Positions 1-7,844 of a DNA stretch of 26,698 nucleotides are shown here, piece after piece. The stretch is from an uncultured Eubacteriales bacterium (GTDB taxonomy: Bacteria; Bacillota; Clostridia; Oscillospirales; CAG-382). Position 1 is the first letter of the stretch; every line of letters begins with the position of its first letter. Position numbers and translations under genes: made by a program. The DNA is taken from contig CAKSDR010000018.1 in NCBI GenBank assembly GCA_934446095.1, positions 1-26,698 of the forward strand, in the 5' to 3' direction. The notes beneath the pieces are model-generated. The model made no database searches and had not been told where the DNA came from. It worked only from the letters and a program-made list of their open reading frames with translations.

Positions 1-475
1 TAACGTCGCCGGAATCGAAGTTTGTTACATATACCTGGGCGGTTGAAATATCCGAAACCGCAAATCCTGCTTTGCTGCCGTCAATATAAATTGCGCACAG
101 GTAATTGTTTTTTCCGTCAACAAGCAAACTTCCCTCAGTGACGGTTCCGGGAGTAATGATTCTTATAACGTCGCGCTTTACAATTCCTTTTGCAGTTGCC
201 GGATCTTCCAGCTGCTCACAGATTGCAACTTTAAAGCCGCGCTTTACAAGTTTTGCAATATAGTTGTCGGCGGCATGAAAAGGTATTCCGCACATAGGAG
301 CCCTTGATTCCATTCCGCAGTCTTTTCCGGTAAGAGTAAGGTCAAGTTCGCTTGATGCAATTTTCGCGTCTTCAAAGAACATTTCATAGAAATCTCCAAG
401 ACGGTAAAACAGTATACAGTCGGTGTATTTGCTCTTTGTTTCAAGATATTGCTGCATCATAGGCGTGTATGGCAA
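1..475 (-). CDS. mutS: DNA mismatch repair protein MutS, N-terminal part (3' end outside window)
   Basis: MutS recognises base mismatches and small loops and starts post-replicative repair. Only the first 158 codons are present. The N-terminal mismatch-recognition domain is clear: a FYRLGDFYEMFFEDA stretch carries the Phe-X-Glu mismatch-contact motif at F29/E31, followed by the family-typical MCGIPFHAA, KRGFKVAICEQ and ITPGTVTEG stretches. I choose the TTG at 473-475 (protein MPYTPMMQQYL) because an AAGGGGG Shine-Dalgarno lies 8 bases upstream; another in-frame TTG two codons earlier sits too close to it. It lies 40 bp after the YlbF-family gene on the same strand. The order miaB, ymcA-like, mutS matches Bacillus, where cotE lies between the last two. 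ATPase and clamp domains are not visible. Confidence 0.95.
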   Translation of the reverse strand, partial: MPYTPMMQQYLETKSKYTDCILFYRLGDFYEMFFEDAKIASSELDLTLTGKDCGMESRAPMCGIPFHAADNYIAKLVKRGFKVAICEQLEDPATAKGIVKRDVIRIITPGTVTEGSLLVDGKNNYLCAIYIDGSKAGFAVSDISTAQVYVTNFDSGDV

Positions 476-515
476 AATCAATTCCCCCTTGTTTTAAAAA
501 TAAAAATGTTAAAAA

Positions 516-923
516 TCAGTGGCATCCGCCGCAAGTGCTGCAGTTGTGAGTGCACGAAGAAGATTCTGAAGAAACCGAAGCGTCGTTTATATATGAAGTT
601 ATAGTCATATTGACAGCGTTCATTAAAATGTTGAAATCGTCCTCGGCCTTTGTAAATTGCTTCATTATGTCGTATGAATAAATTTCGTTGTAAAGTGCGT
701 CAAGACGCGACTTTATCATAGCCAAAATATCAGCGTCCCTCTCTTCGGCGCTTTTTTCATTCTCGTTGTCAAGTACCTTCTTCTGAACTTTGAATTCATT
801 GATTTTTGCCGTGAGTTCGCGGTCTTCAAGGCAAGCCTTCTGGGCTTCCTTATAGATTTTAAATTCATCGCTGTCCTTAAGCGACTGTCCGAGCAATTTC
901 GCGTTTTCTATTACCTTGTTCAT
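516..923 (-). CDS. YlbF/YmcA (RicF/RicA) family protein with C-terminal Cys cluster
   Basis: A 135-residue, largely helical protein of the YlbF/YmcA family. In Bacillus the relatives RicA and RicF form, with RicT, a complex that carries [4Fe-4S] clusters and influences RNase Y-dependent mRNA maturation, biofilm formation, competence and sporulation. Residues 1-110 look like the usual charged helical bundle. The tail, after a Ser-rich linker, reads CTHNCSTCGGCH, with Cys at 124, 128, 131 and 134. The start has a good ribosome site (AAGGAAGG, then about 5 bases, ATG). It lies 30 bp downstream of miaB and 40 bp upstream of mutS, as ymcA does in Bacillus, so synteny suggests a YmcA-like role. Length and sequence alone do not separate YmcA from YlbF, so I give no symbol. 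Metal or cluster binding by the tail is inferred. Confidence 0.82.
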   Translation of the reverse strand: MNKVIENAKLLGQSLKDSDEFKIYKEAQKACLEDRELTAKINEFKVQKKVLDNENEKSAEERDADILAMIKSRLDALYNEIYSYDIMKQFTKAEDDFNILMNAVNMTITSYINDASVSSESSSCTHNCSTCGGCH

Positions 924-953
924 TTTTGCCTTCCTTATTTAAATAATTATATA

Positions 954-2399
954 TTAATAAACTTTTTTAAGTTTGCCGAAAATCTGAGCCGAGGATACTT
1001 TCGTGATTTCAACATCGCAGAATTTTCCGTACAAATCGTCCGGAATGTCCTTTGAAAACGAAACTATCTTATTTCCCGAACTCCTTGATTTTAAAAATCC
1101 GTTAGCGTCCTGAAGATGGGATTCGCACAAAACTTTTATAGTTTTTCCCAGATATCCGGCGTTTAATTTCGAGGTGATTTTTGTCTGGGTATCTACAAGT
1201 CGCGAAAAACGTTCGGATTTTTCCTCGTATGAAACGGGATCTTCCATTTTTGCGGCAGGAGTGCCTGCTCTCGGGGAATAAATGAATGAGTATACCGAAT
1301 CAAATTCTATTTTTTTAACGATATCGAGAGTGTCGAGGAAATCTTTTTCGGTTTCGCCCGGGAAACCTACAATGATATCTGTTGTAAGAGTGATTCCCGG
1401 AACCTTTTTCTTGATTTTTTCAGCAAGTTCGATAAAGTGCTCCCTTGTGTAAATTCTGTTCATTCTGCGAAGAATCTCATTGCTGCCGGACTGAACCGGA
1501 AGATGAAAGTGTCTTGCTATTTTTTCGTTTTCGGAAATTGCGTCTATAAGTTCGTCGGAAGCATCTTTCGGATGCGAAGTCATAAATCTTATCCAAAAAT
1601 CGCCGTCGATACCGGCAATGTCGCGCAGAAGTTCCGAAAAAGATTTGCTTTCGGATAAAGGCAGTTTCTTTCCGTAAGAATTTACGTTTTGTCCGAGCAG
1701 GGTAATGTCTTTAAAACCGCTTTTAACAAGATCATTTGCTTCATCAAGAATAACATCGGGCGTTCTGCTGCGTTCCCTTCCTCTTACGTAAGGAACTACG
1801 CAGTATGTGCAGAAATTATCGCAGCCGTACATTATTGACAGCCATGCCTTGATGTCGCTGTTCCTTGCCGCGGGTACCCCTTCGACTATCTGAGAATCCG
1901 AAACGTCTTCGACATAGTATCTTCTTCTGTCGTTTACAAGAACGTCGCATAAAATTTCGGGAAGTCTGTGCAGCATATTTGTTCCGGCAACAAAATCAAC
2001 GTATGGATATTTCATTTTTATATCGTTTTTTCTGTGATCCTGCGTTACCATGCAGCCCCAAAGACCGATAAGAAGTTCTTTGTTTTTTTCCTTAAGATGC
2101 TTTAACTGACCTGTTTTTGAAAGCGCTTTCAGTTCCGCATGTTCTCTGACGGCACACGTATTGAAAATGATAAGGTCCGCGTCTTCAAGGCTGTCTGTTT
2201 TTAAATAACCCAAATTTTCCGCAGATCCCAAAATTCTTTCACTGTCGGCCTCGTTTTGCTGACAGCCGAATGTCTGAACAAAAACATATAAAGGACGGCC
2301 GAGCCTCTGGGATTTTTCGCAGATTATAGCACGGACGCGGTTTTCGTATTTTTCCTGATTTTTAATATCATTTGTATTTTCCTGTATTTTATTTATCAT
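954..2399 (-). CDS. miaB: tRNA-2-methylthio-N6-dimethylallyladenosine synthase MiaB
   Basis: A radical-SAM methylthiotransferase that converts i6A37 to ms2i6A37 in tRNAs reading UNN codons. Numbering from the upstream TTG (484 residues): the N-terminal UPF0004 domain has auxiliary-cluster cysteines C49 (QTFGCQQNEAD), C85 (NTCAVREHA) and C119 (LWGCM); the radical-SAM motif is C196/C200/C203 (GCDNFCTYC), followed by VVPYVRGRERSR; a TRAM RNA-binding domain fills the last 70 or so residues. All six cluster ligands are present and the length is normal. The NTCAVRE signature and the context favour MiaB over MtaB or RimO. I place the start at the ATG at 2397-2399; an in-frame TTG at 2406-2408 is possible, and neither has a strong Shine-Dalgarno. 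The gene overlaps the 3' end of hslO by 11 bp (20 bp from the TTG), so translation is probably coupled. Confidence 0.95.
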   Translation of the reverse strand: MINKIQENTNDIKNQEKYENRVRAIICEKSQRLGRPLYVFVQTFGCQQNEADSERILGSAENLGYLKTDSLEDADLIIFNTCAVREHAELKALSKTGQLKHLKEKNKELLIGLWGCMVTQDHRKNDIKMKYPYVDFVAGTNMLHRLPEILCDVLVNDRRRYYVEDVSDSQIVEGVPAARNSDIKAWLSIMYGCDNFCTYCVVPYVRGRERSRTPDVILDEANDLVKSGFKDITLLGQNVNSYGKKLPLSESKSFSELLRDIAGIDGDFWIRFMTSHPKDASDELIDAISENEKIARHFHLPVQSGSNEILRRMNRIYTREHFIELAEKIKKKVPGITLTTDIIVGFPGETEKDFLDTLDIVKKIEFDSVYSFIYSPRAGTPAAKMEDPVSYEEKSERFSRLVDTQTKITSKLNAGYLGKTIKVLCESHLQDANGFLKSRSSGNKIVSFSKDIPDDLYGKFCDVEITKVSSAQIFGKLKKVY

Positions 2400-3285
2400 T
2401 TTTTTCAATGCTTTCGATTAAATTTTTAATATCGTCTTTTGTGTAAATATATTTCTTGCCGCAGAATCTGCAGGACAATTCCGAAGTTTCGTCTTTTTGC
2501 ATGTCGGAAAGTTCTTTTTTGCCCAAAAGTTTTAAGGCGTTGTCGGTTCGTTCTCTTGAACAGTCGCATTTGTATGATACCAGAAGTTCGTCAAATATAT
2601 CAAATTCTATGCCCGCAAGAAGTTTCTTTAAAATATCTTCGTTTGAAAGTCCGTCAGAAAAAAGCGAAGACACGGAGTATAACAGAGCCATTTTCTGCTC
2701 AAGCAGGGAAACGAAACTTTCGTCCGCACCCGGCAGCAGCTGAATTAAAAATCCGCCGGCCGCCTTGCAAGAATAGTCGGTATCTATAAGTACGCCGAGA
2801 CCGCATACGGTGGGAATTTGCTCGCTTTTTGCAAAATAATTTGTTATGTCTTCGGCAATTTCTCCGGAAACTATCGGAGAAAATCCTATATATGGTTCTT
2901 TTTCTCCCGTATCTCGTATAACATACATAGTTCCGTTTTTGCCGACGGCACCCGAAACGTCGAGTTTGCCGAGTTTGTTTTTTGGAAGATCAGCCGAAGG
3001 GTTTGCGATAAAACCGCGGGTGTTTCCCATGTAATCCGAGCAGGCAAGCACCTTGCCGCATACGCCGTCGCCGTTAAATGTAATGGTAAGCGAATCATCC
3101 TTGTTTTTGAGAAGCGACCCCATCATTGACGCGGCCGTAAGAACGCGTCCGAGGGCAGCGGCGGAAGTAGGCGTAAGTCCGTGACGCGAAATTGCGCAGT
3201 TTACAGTGTTTGTCGAGTTTACAATTATTATTCTCGCGTTGCCGTCGCGGGTCATCGCGCGAGTAAGAATGTCTTCTTTTGTCAT
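2389..3285 (-). CDS. hslO: Redox-regulated molecular chaperone Hsp33
   Basis: Hsp33 is a cytosolic holdase that is inactive with zinc bound and is switched on when oxidants form disulfides between its zinc cysteines. This 298-residue copy is full length. Residues 1-230 form the substrate-binding core (ISRHGLTPTSAAALGR near 32-47, FNGDGVCGKVLA near 70-81). The C-terminal redox switch has the diagnostic CXC at C240/C242 and CXXC at C272/C275, so the zinc site is intact. The ATG is preceded by GGAAAGGAAACGT and overlaps the stop of the methyltransferase gene by 4 bases (ATGA), indicating coupled translation. It overlaps miaB at the other end. hslO sits second to third in a six-gene minus-strand operon, so it may be co-expressed with Fe-S protein genes that are also oxidation-sensitive; that link is inference. 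Confidence 0.96.
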   Translation of the reverse strand: MTKEDILTRAMTRDGNARIIIVNSTNTVNCAISRHGLTPTSAAALGRVLTAASMMGSLLKNKDDSLTITFNGDGVCGKVLACSDYMGNTRGFIANPSADLPKNKLGKLDVSGAVGKNGTMYVIRDTGEKEPYIGFSPIVSGEIAEDITNYFAKSEQIPTVCGLGVLIDTDYSCKAAGGFLIQLLPGADESFVSLLEQKMALLYSVSSLFSDGLSNEDILKKLLAGIEFDIFDELLVSYKCDCSRERTDNALKLLGKKELSDMQKDETSELSCRFCGKKYIYTKDDIKNLIESIEKNDK

Positions 3286-4061
3286 ACGTTTCCTTTCCGC
3301 GTTGCTTTTTTGGCAACAAAAAACAGCCTTTCGTCGCTTTTTTCATCTGCACATTTAAAATTGAAAGACGAGAATATTCCTTCAACCGAAAAGCCGGAAA
3401 AAACAAGATAATCCGTGAGATTTCTTATCGTATACATTCTTTCGGTGTGACATTCGTCAAATCTTTTGTATGTGTTTTCGGATATTCTTTCAAAGAACGA
3501 GAGATAAAAATTGCAGATGTGTGATTTTTTGTTGTAAAAATTTTGCCAGTTGCAGACAATTCCGTCTTGTTCAAGAATGTATGCGTTGTCCGCATAAATG
3601 TTTTCAAATTTGAACTTGGAGTTCACATCAAAAATAAATAATCCCTTGTCCGAAAGATTATCGTATACTCTTGAAAATGTTGAAATAACGCTGTTTTTAT
3701 CTTTCAGATAATTTATACTGTCAAGGAAGCAGACAAAGGCGTCCTGCTTTGAATAAAGCGCGGTATTTTGCATATCCTGCAGAATGAAACGTATTTCGCA
3801 CCTTTCGTTTCTTGACTTGTTTTCCGCAACTGAAAGCATGTCCGCGGAAAAATCGCTTGCCGTAACGTGAAATCCCTTTTTTGCAAGGGAAATTGCAACA
3901 TTTCCGGTGCCGCATGCAAGTTCACATATGTTAAAAACCGGTATTTCGGAAAACTTTGCGATGGAATTGCATACAAATTCGGCAAATGCCGGATAGTCGA
4001 CGCCGGAATTTAAAACGTCGTAAAATTTCGCAAAGTCGCAGCAGTAGATTGAAGAATTCAT
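3282..4061 (-). CDS. Class I SAM-dependent methyltransferase, substrate unknown
   Basis: A 259-residue Rossmann-fold methyltransferase. Motif I is ELACGTGNVA at residues 47-56, with the acidic ribose-binding position probably D70 in VTASDFSADML, followed by a motif II/III-like FILQDMQNT and DAFVCFLDSINYLKD region and then a motif at about 140 (KGLFIFDVNSKFKF). This pattern matches the small YcgJ/UbiE-like group (Methyltransf_25-type fold), which includes many enzymes of unknown substrate. The start ATG has GGAG about 9 bases upstream and overlaps the regulator gene by 4 bases; its stop overlaps hslO by 4 bases. No signal peptide or membrane segment is visible, so it is cytosolic. I cannot name the methyl acceptor. 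Confidence 0.85.
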   Translation of the reverse strand: MNSSIYCCDFAKFYDVLNSGVDYPAFAEFVCNSIAKFSEIPVFNICELACGTGNVAISLAKKGFHVTASDFSADMLSVAENKSRNERCEIRFILQDMQNTALYSKQDAFVCFLDSINYLKDKNSVISTFSRVYDNLSDKGLFIFDVNSKFKFENIYADNAYILEQDGIVCNWQNFYNKKSHICNFYLSFFERISENTYKRFDECHTERMYTIRNLTDYLVFSGFSVEGIFSSFNFKCADEKSDERLFFVAKKATRKGNV

Positions 4062-4345
4062 TTTTTTATTTCTCCGATCGCTTTTTTATAACCGTCGTTC
4101 CCGTATTTCAGACTGCGGTTTACACGGCTTATGGTTGCCGTCGAAAGCCCCGTCTTTTCAATTATTTCATTATATTTTGCGCCGTCGGACAACATTCTTG
4201 CGGCGGCAATTCTCTTTCCCATTTCCAAGATTTCGGATATTGTGCATAAATCTTCGAAAAAGTCATAGCATTCGTCAACACTTTTAAGGGTCAGTATTGC
4301 GCGGAAAAGATTGTCTACATTCTCACATTTGAGTTTATCATTCAT
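4058..4345 (-). CDS. TrpR/YerC/YecD-type helix-turn-helix regulator
   Basis: A 95-residue, all-helical DNA-binding protein of the TrpR-like YerC/YecD family (Bacillus YerC is the best-known Firmicute relative; its regulon is poorly defined). The helix-turn-helix covers about residues 57-79 (KYNEIIEKTGLSTATISRV), and upstream helices (CTISEILEMGKRIAAARML) match the TrpR-superfamily dimerisation core. The reading frame is open for 24 further codons upstream, but I start at ATG 4343-4345 (MNDKLKCEN) because AGGTGA lies 5-6 bases before it and homologues begin near there. It is the first gene of the minus-strand operon and overlaps the methyltransferase start by 4 bases. Tryptophan-pathway genes are not nearby, so a Trp role is not supported. 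Confidence 0.87.
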   Translation of the reverse strand: MNDKLKCENVDNLFRAILTLKSVDECYDFFEDLCTISEILEMGKRIAAARMLSDGAKYNEIIEKTGLSTATISRVNRSLKYGNDGYKKAIGEIKK

Positions 4346-4373
4346 AAATTTCACCTGCATAAAAAAATTGCAT

Positions 4374-4402
4374 AATATAGCATAAAAATATGTCTTCGGC
4401 AA
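4374..4402 (-). promoter_or_regulatory. Candidate promoter P1 for the yerC-like/hslO/miaB/mutS operon
   Basis: On the minus strand TTGCCG (4397-4402) and TATATT (4374-4379) are separated by 17 bases, with the start codon about 29 bases downstream. A 6-bp inverted repeat, TGTCTT-CGGC-AAGACA (4391-4406), overlaps the -35 box and the upstream part of the spacer and could be an operator. Assigned by eye only. Confidence 0.4.
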
Positions 4403-4421
4403 GACAAAAATATACAACTAT

Positions 4422-4450
4422 ATTTTACTACAAATAGGCAGGTATGTAAA
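4422..4450 (-). promoter_or_regulatory. Candidate promoter P2 for the same minus-strand operon
   Basis: On the minus strand TTTACA (4445-4450) and TAAAAT (4422-4427) are 17 bases apart. This would give a leader of about 70 bases carrying the TGTCTT/AAGACA hairpin. It is an alternative to, or works alongside, the promoter nearer the gene. The 315-base intergenic stretch 4346-4660 is otherwise A/T-rich with no convincing gene or RNA. Confidence 0.35.
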
Positions 4451-4572
4451 TAGTTAAAAATATTTTTTTGCCGAAAAAATCAAAATAAGACGAAAAAAGT
4501 AAACAAATTGTTAAAAATGGCGAAAATTAAAATTGTTTTTACACTTTGTTTAAAAATTTATAACATAAAACG

Positions 4573-4601
4573 TTGATTTTTTTATACATCTGTATTAAAA
4601 T
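4573..4601 (+). promoter_or_regulatory. Candidate promoter for pfkA
   Basis: TTGATT (4573-4578) and TAAAAT (4596-4601) with a 17-base spacer lie about 60 bases before the pfkA ATG in very A/T-rich DNA. The region is so A/T-rich that chance matches are likely, hence moderate confidence. Confidence 0.4.
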
Positions 4602-4660
4602 AAATTGTTGAAAGTTGTATGATATTATAAATAATAATTTGCAGATTTGAGGAAATGATT

Positions 4661-5734
4661 ATGGCAGAAGCGAGAAAATTCAGAAGAATAGGCGTTCTTA
4701 CTTCAGGCGGAGATTCTCCAGGAATGAACGCGACAGTCAGAAGCGTTGTGCGAACGGCTGTAAAAAACGGCGTTGAAGTTATGGGAATATACGGCGGATA
4801 CAGAGGTCTTATCGACAACGATATGAAACTTCTTGACGCAAGAGATGTTTCAAATATTATAAATATAGGCGGAACGATTTTATACTCTGACAGATGCCTT
4901 GAATTCAAAACCGAAGAGGGAATGCAAAAGGCAATCGACACATGCAAAAAAAATAAAATCGACGGTATTGTCGCAATAGGCGGAGACGGAACGTTCAGAG
5001 GAGCGCAGGATCTTACAAGACGCGGCGTGCCCTGCATCGGAATACCGGGTACCATTGACAACGATATTTCGGCAACAGACTACTCGATAGGTTATGACAC
5101 CGCAATGAATACGGCGGTCGAAATGATAGACAGGCTTCGTGATACATGCGAATCTCACGCGAGATGCACGGTCGTTGAAGTAATGGGAAGAAATGCAGGC
5201 TATATAGCTCTGAATACCGGCCTTGCAACAGGCGCTCTCGGAGTTGCCATTGAGGAATTTCCTTTTGACCTTGATAACGTTCTTGAAAAAATACGCATAT
5301 CGAAACTTGCAAGGAAACGCCATTTTGTGGTTATTATTTCGGAAGCGTTCGGTCCTGAATTTTCCGAGAATGTGACAAAGACCATTGAAGAAAAAACAGG
5401 CGTTGTTACAAGATTTGCGCGTCTTGCGCATGTGCAAAGAGGCGGACGCCCGACGCTCCGCGACAGAGTTCTTGCCGGAGAGATGGGATATGAAGCCGTT
5501 GAACTTCTGCTGCAGGGAAAATCAAACCTTGTAGTATGTTCTCAGCATGACGATATCGTGGGCGTTGACATAGAATATGCGCTTACCTACGATAAACTCG
5601 TAAAAGGAAAAATCAAGGCTGAGGAAATCACCGGTTTTTCCGCCGAGGAAGTTGAAGTTATGGTCAGAGACGCAAAGGAAAAACATGACAAAATGCTTCG
5701 GCTTTACAATATCACCCAGGACATTTCAATATAA
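4661..5734 (+). CDS. pfkA: ATP-dependent 6-phosphofructokinase
   Basis: Phosphorylates fructose 6-phosphate to fructose 1,6-bisphosphate, the committed step of glycolysis. In the 357-residue product, the N-terminal nucleotide loop GGDSPGMNA is at 16-24, GGDG at 107-110, and PGTIDND at 129-135 with catalytic Asp133; MGRNAGYIAL follows. Glycine at the GGDG position and Gly rather than Lys before TIDND are the marks of ATP-using enzymes; PPi-dependent forms have GGDD and PKTIDND. The protein is about 35 residues longer than E. coli PfkA, with a charged C-terminal tail. I use ATG 4661 rather than the in-frame ATG at 4655, because GAGG (4649-4652) is then 8 bases away instead of 2. It is monocistronic here: a divergent promoter precedes it and a terminator follows 8 bases after the stop. 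Glycolytic use of glycogen-derived sugar phosphate fits the neighbouring operon. Confidence 0.97.
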   Translation: MAEARKFRRIGVLTSGGDSPGMNATVRSVVRTAVKNGVEVMGIYGGYRGLIDNDMKLLDARDVSNIINIGGTILYSDRCLEFKTEEGMQKAIDTCKKNKIDGIVAIGGDGTFRGAQDLTRRGVPCIGIPGTIDNDISATDYSIGYDTAMNTAVEMIDRLRDTCESHARCTVVEVMGRNAGYIALNTGLATGALGVAIEEFPFDLDNVLEKIRISKLARKRHFVVIISEAFGPEFSENVTKTIEEKTGVVTRFARLAHVQRGGRPTLRDRVLAGEMGYEAVELLLQGKSNLVVCSQHDDIVGVDIEYALTYDKLVKGKIKAEEITGFSAEEVEVMVRDAKEKHDKMLRLYNITQDISI

Positions 5735-5741
5735 AAGTCAC

Positions 5742-5769
5742 CCCCGTCCGTTTTCGGACGGGGCTTTTT
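5742..5769 (+). terminator. Rho-independent terminator of pfkA
   Basis: A perfect 9-bp stem, CCCCGTCCG (5742-5750) and CGGACGGGG (5755-5763), with a TTTT loop, then C and TTTTT. It starts 8 bases after the pfkA stop and separates pfkA from the glycogen operon. Confidence 0.93.
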
Positions 5770-5863
5770 ATGTTTGCCGTCAAATTAATTATATGTTTTT
5801 TGTGAAAAACGACAAAAATGTAAAAAAATGTCATATTATTATTGTTTTAAATACATAAAACTA

Positions 5864-5892
5864 TTGTTTTTCGCAGAAAATTATAGTATAAT
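5864..5892 (+). promoter_or_regulatory. Promoter of the glycogen operon
   Basis: TTGTTT (5864-5869), a 17-base spacer and a perfect TATAAT (5887-5892), 38 bases before the glgB start. It lies just after the pfkA terminator, so it probably starts the glgB-to-lipoprotein transcript. No clear operator repeat or catabolite-response element was seen around it. Confidence 0.65.
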
Positions 5893-5930
5893 AAACATAT
5901 AAAAAAAGACAAGTTTACAGTGAGGCAAAT

Positions 5931-7844
5931 ATGAGCAAAAATAACAATAAAAATATCAAAGAAAATACAGCGGCATATTTATTTCATCAGGGAACAAATT
6001 TTTATTCTTACAAATATATGGGCGCACACAAAGAGGGCGAAGGCGTGTATTTCAGAGTTTGGGCGCCGCATGCCGCAAAGATATTTCTGACCGGAGATTT
6101 CAACGGCTGGGAAGAAACAAATCCGATGACGAAACTTACCGAACAGGGAATATGGGAAGTTTTAATACCCGAGAGCGAAATATCAAAAGGCCGGTTTTAC
6201 AAATATAAAATAATTACGAAAAAGGGCGAAGTTTTGTATAAGGCAGATCCGTATGCCTTTTACAGCGGCATAACACCCGAAACCGCATCGGTATACTATG
6301 ATTTCAACGACGGTTTTGAATGGACTGATGAAAAATATATTGATTATCGCAAGAAACTTTCGGAAAACCAGGAATATAATTTCCCGATGAATATATATGA
6401 AGTGCATATGGGTTCATGGAAAAGAAAAGATGACGGCAGTTGTTTGTCATACAGAGAATTTGCCGATGAAATAATTCCTTATGTCAAACAAATGGGGTAT
6501 ACTCATATCGAACTTATGCCGATAATGGAATATCCTTTCGACGGCTCGTGGGGATATCAGATTACCGGGTACTACTCACCCACATCGAGGTACGGAACAC
6601 CTTCGGACTTTAAATATCTTATAAACGAACTGCACAGGGCGGGAATCGGCGTTATTCTTGACTGGGTGCCGGCGCACTTCCCGAAGGATGCTCACGGGTT
6701 GTTTGAATTTGACGGCGAGCCCCTGTACGAATTTCAGGGAAAAGACAGAATGGAGTATACCGGCTGGGGAACAAGAAAATTTGACATTGCAAGGAATGAA
6801 GTCGAATGCTTTCTTATTTCAAACGCCGTGTACTGGCTTTGCGAATTTCATGCCGACGGGATACGCGTCGACGCGGTAGCGTCTATGCTTTATCTTGATT
6901 ATGACAAAAAGCCGGGTGAATGGAATCCCAATAAATTCGGAGGAAACGAATCGCTTGAAGCAATAGCGTTTTTCAAAAAATTAAATTCTTTTATTAGATA
7001 TAATTTTCCGGATTGCTTTATGATAGCGGAGGAGTCTACGGCTTTTCCGAATGTTACAAAGAACGTGTCAGACGACGGGCTCGGATTCTGTTTTAAATGG
7101 AACATGGGCTGGATGAACGATATTTTAAGTTATGCTCAGACTGATTTTGATTATAGAAGCGTCGATCACAGAAAAACAAATTTCTCTATGATGTACGCAT
7201 TTTCAGAGAAGTATATTTTGCCGATTTCGCACGACGAAGTTGTTCACGGCAAAAAATCGCTTCTTGATAAAATGCCGGGAGATTACTGGAGAAAGTTCGC
7301 GGGCTCAAGAGTTTTTCTTGCGTCAATGATATTTCATCCCGGAAAAAAACTTTTGTTTATGGGCAGCGAAATAGGACAGTTTGCCGAATGGGATTACCAT
7401 AAGTCGGTCGAATGGTTTTTGCTTGACTACGATATGCACAGAGAATTTCAGAAATATGTATCCGATCTCAACTTCTTTTATCTTAAAAACAAGCAGTTGT
7501 GGGAATGCGACAGCGACTGGCGCGGATTCAAATGGCTGAGACCCGACGACAATATTAACTGCGTTTCTTCATATATGAGAATTGATAAGGAAGGAAATGA
7601 ACTTATAGTTGTGTTAAACTATAGACCCGAGGCAAGGGAAGATTTCATTATAGATGTACCGTATCACGGCTCATATAGGGAAGTTTTCAACAGCGATAAG
7701 AAAATATACGGCGGAAGCGGCTTTGTAAACGAGAAGATTATTTGGACCGAGAAGAACATTGCAAATCCGGTGCTGAAAATAAAACTGCCGCCGATAGGCG
7801 TTACGGTGTTAAAAAATATAAGAAAAACCAAACCGAGAAAATAA
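5931..7844 (+). CDS. glgB: 1,4-alpha-glucan branching enzyme GlgB
   Basis: Introduces alpha-1,6 branches into glycogen by cutting and transferring alpha-1,4 chains. The product is 637 residues, the usual size for Gram-positive GlgB with one N-terminal CBM48 (about 35-125; FRVWAPHAAKIFLTGDFNGW). The GH13 barrel follows, with region I DWVPAHF (244-250), nucleophile D314 in GIRVDAVASM, acid/base E367 in IAEES, and H434/D435 in ISHDEVVHGK. A C-terminal beta domain begins near 530. All catalytic residues are present. ATG follows GTGAGG by about 5 bases. It is the first gene of the glycogen operon, and a 173-base gap separates it from glgC. No signal peptide, so it is cytosolic. Confidence 0.97.
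   Translation: MSKNNNKNIKENTAAYLFHQGTNFYSYKYMGAHKEGEGVYFRVWAPHAAKIFLTGDFNGWEETNPMTKLTEQGIWEVLIPESEISKGRFYKYKIITKKGEVLYKADPYAFYSGITPETASVYYDFNDGFEWTDEKYIDYRKKLSENQEYNFPMNIYEVHMGSWKRKDDGSCLSYREFADEIIPYVKQMGYTHIELMPIMEYPFDGSWGYQITGYYSPTSRYGTPSDFKYLINELHRAGIGVILDWVPAHFPKDAHGLFEFDGEPLYEFQGKDRMEYTGWGTRKFDIARNEVECFLISNAVYWLCEFHADGIRVDAVASMLYLDYDKKPGEWNPNKFGGNESLEAIAFFKKLNSFIRYNFPDCFMIAEESTAFPNVTKNVSDDGLGFCFKWNMGWMNDILSYAQTDFDYRSVDHRKTNFSMMYAFSEKYILPISHDEVVHGKKSLLDKMPGDYWRKFAGSRVFLASMIFHPGKKLLFMGSEIGQFAEWDYHKSVEWFLLDYDMHREFQKYVSDLNFFYLKNKQLWECDSDWRGFKWLRPDDNINCVSSYMRIDKEGNELIVVLNYRPEAREDFIIDVPYHGSYREVFNSDKKIYGGSGFVNEKIIWTEKNIANPVLKIKLPPIGVTVLKNIRKTKPRK

Noticed and set aside
244..444. 66-codon open frame on the minus strand near the left end
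   Set aside because: Out of frame inside mutS, whose own frame gives conserved MutS sequence across the same bases.
4582..5061. 159-codon open frame antisense to the pfkA start
   Set aside because: It is the complement of a strongly conserved pfkA coding region, with no ribosome site and a composition typical of shadow frames.
4880..5437. 185-codon open frame antisense to pfkA
   Set aside because: Shadow of pfkA; Cys/Phe-rich translation with no recognisable domain.
4661..5734. PPi-dependent phosphofructokinase
   Set aside because: GGDG and PGTIDND signify the ATP-dependent form; PPi forms have GGDD and PKTIDND.
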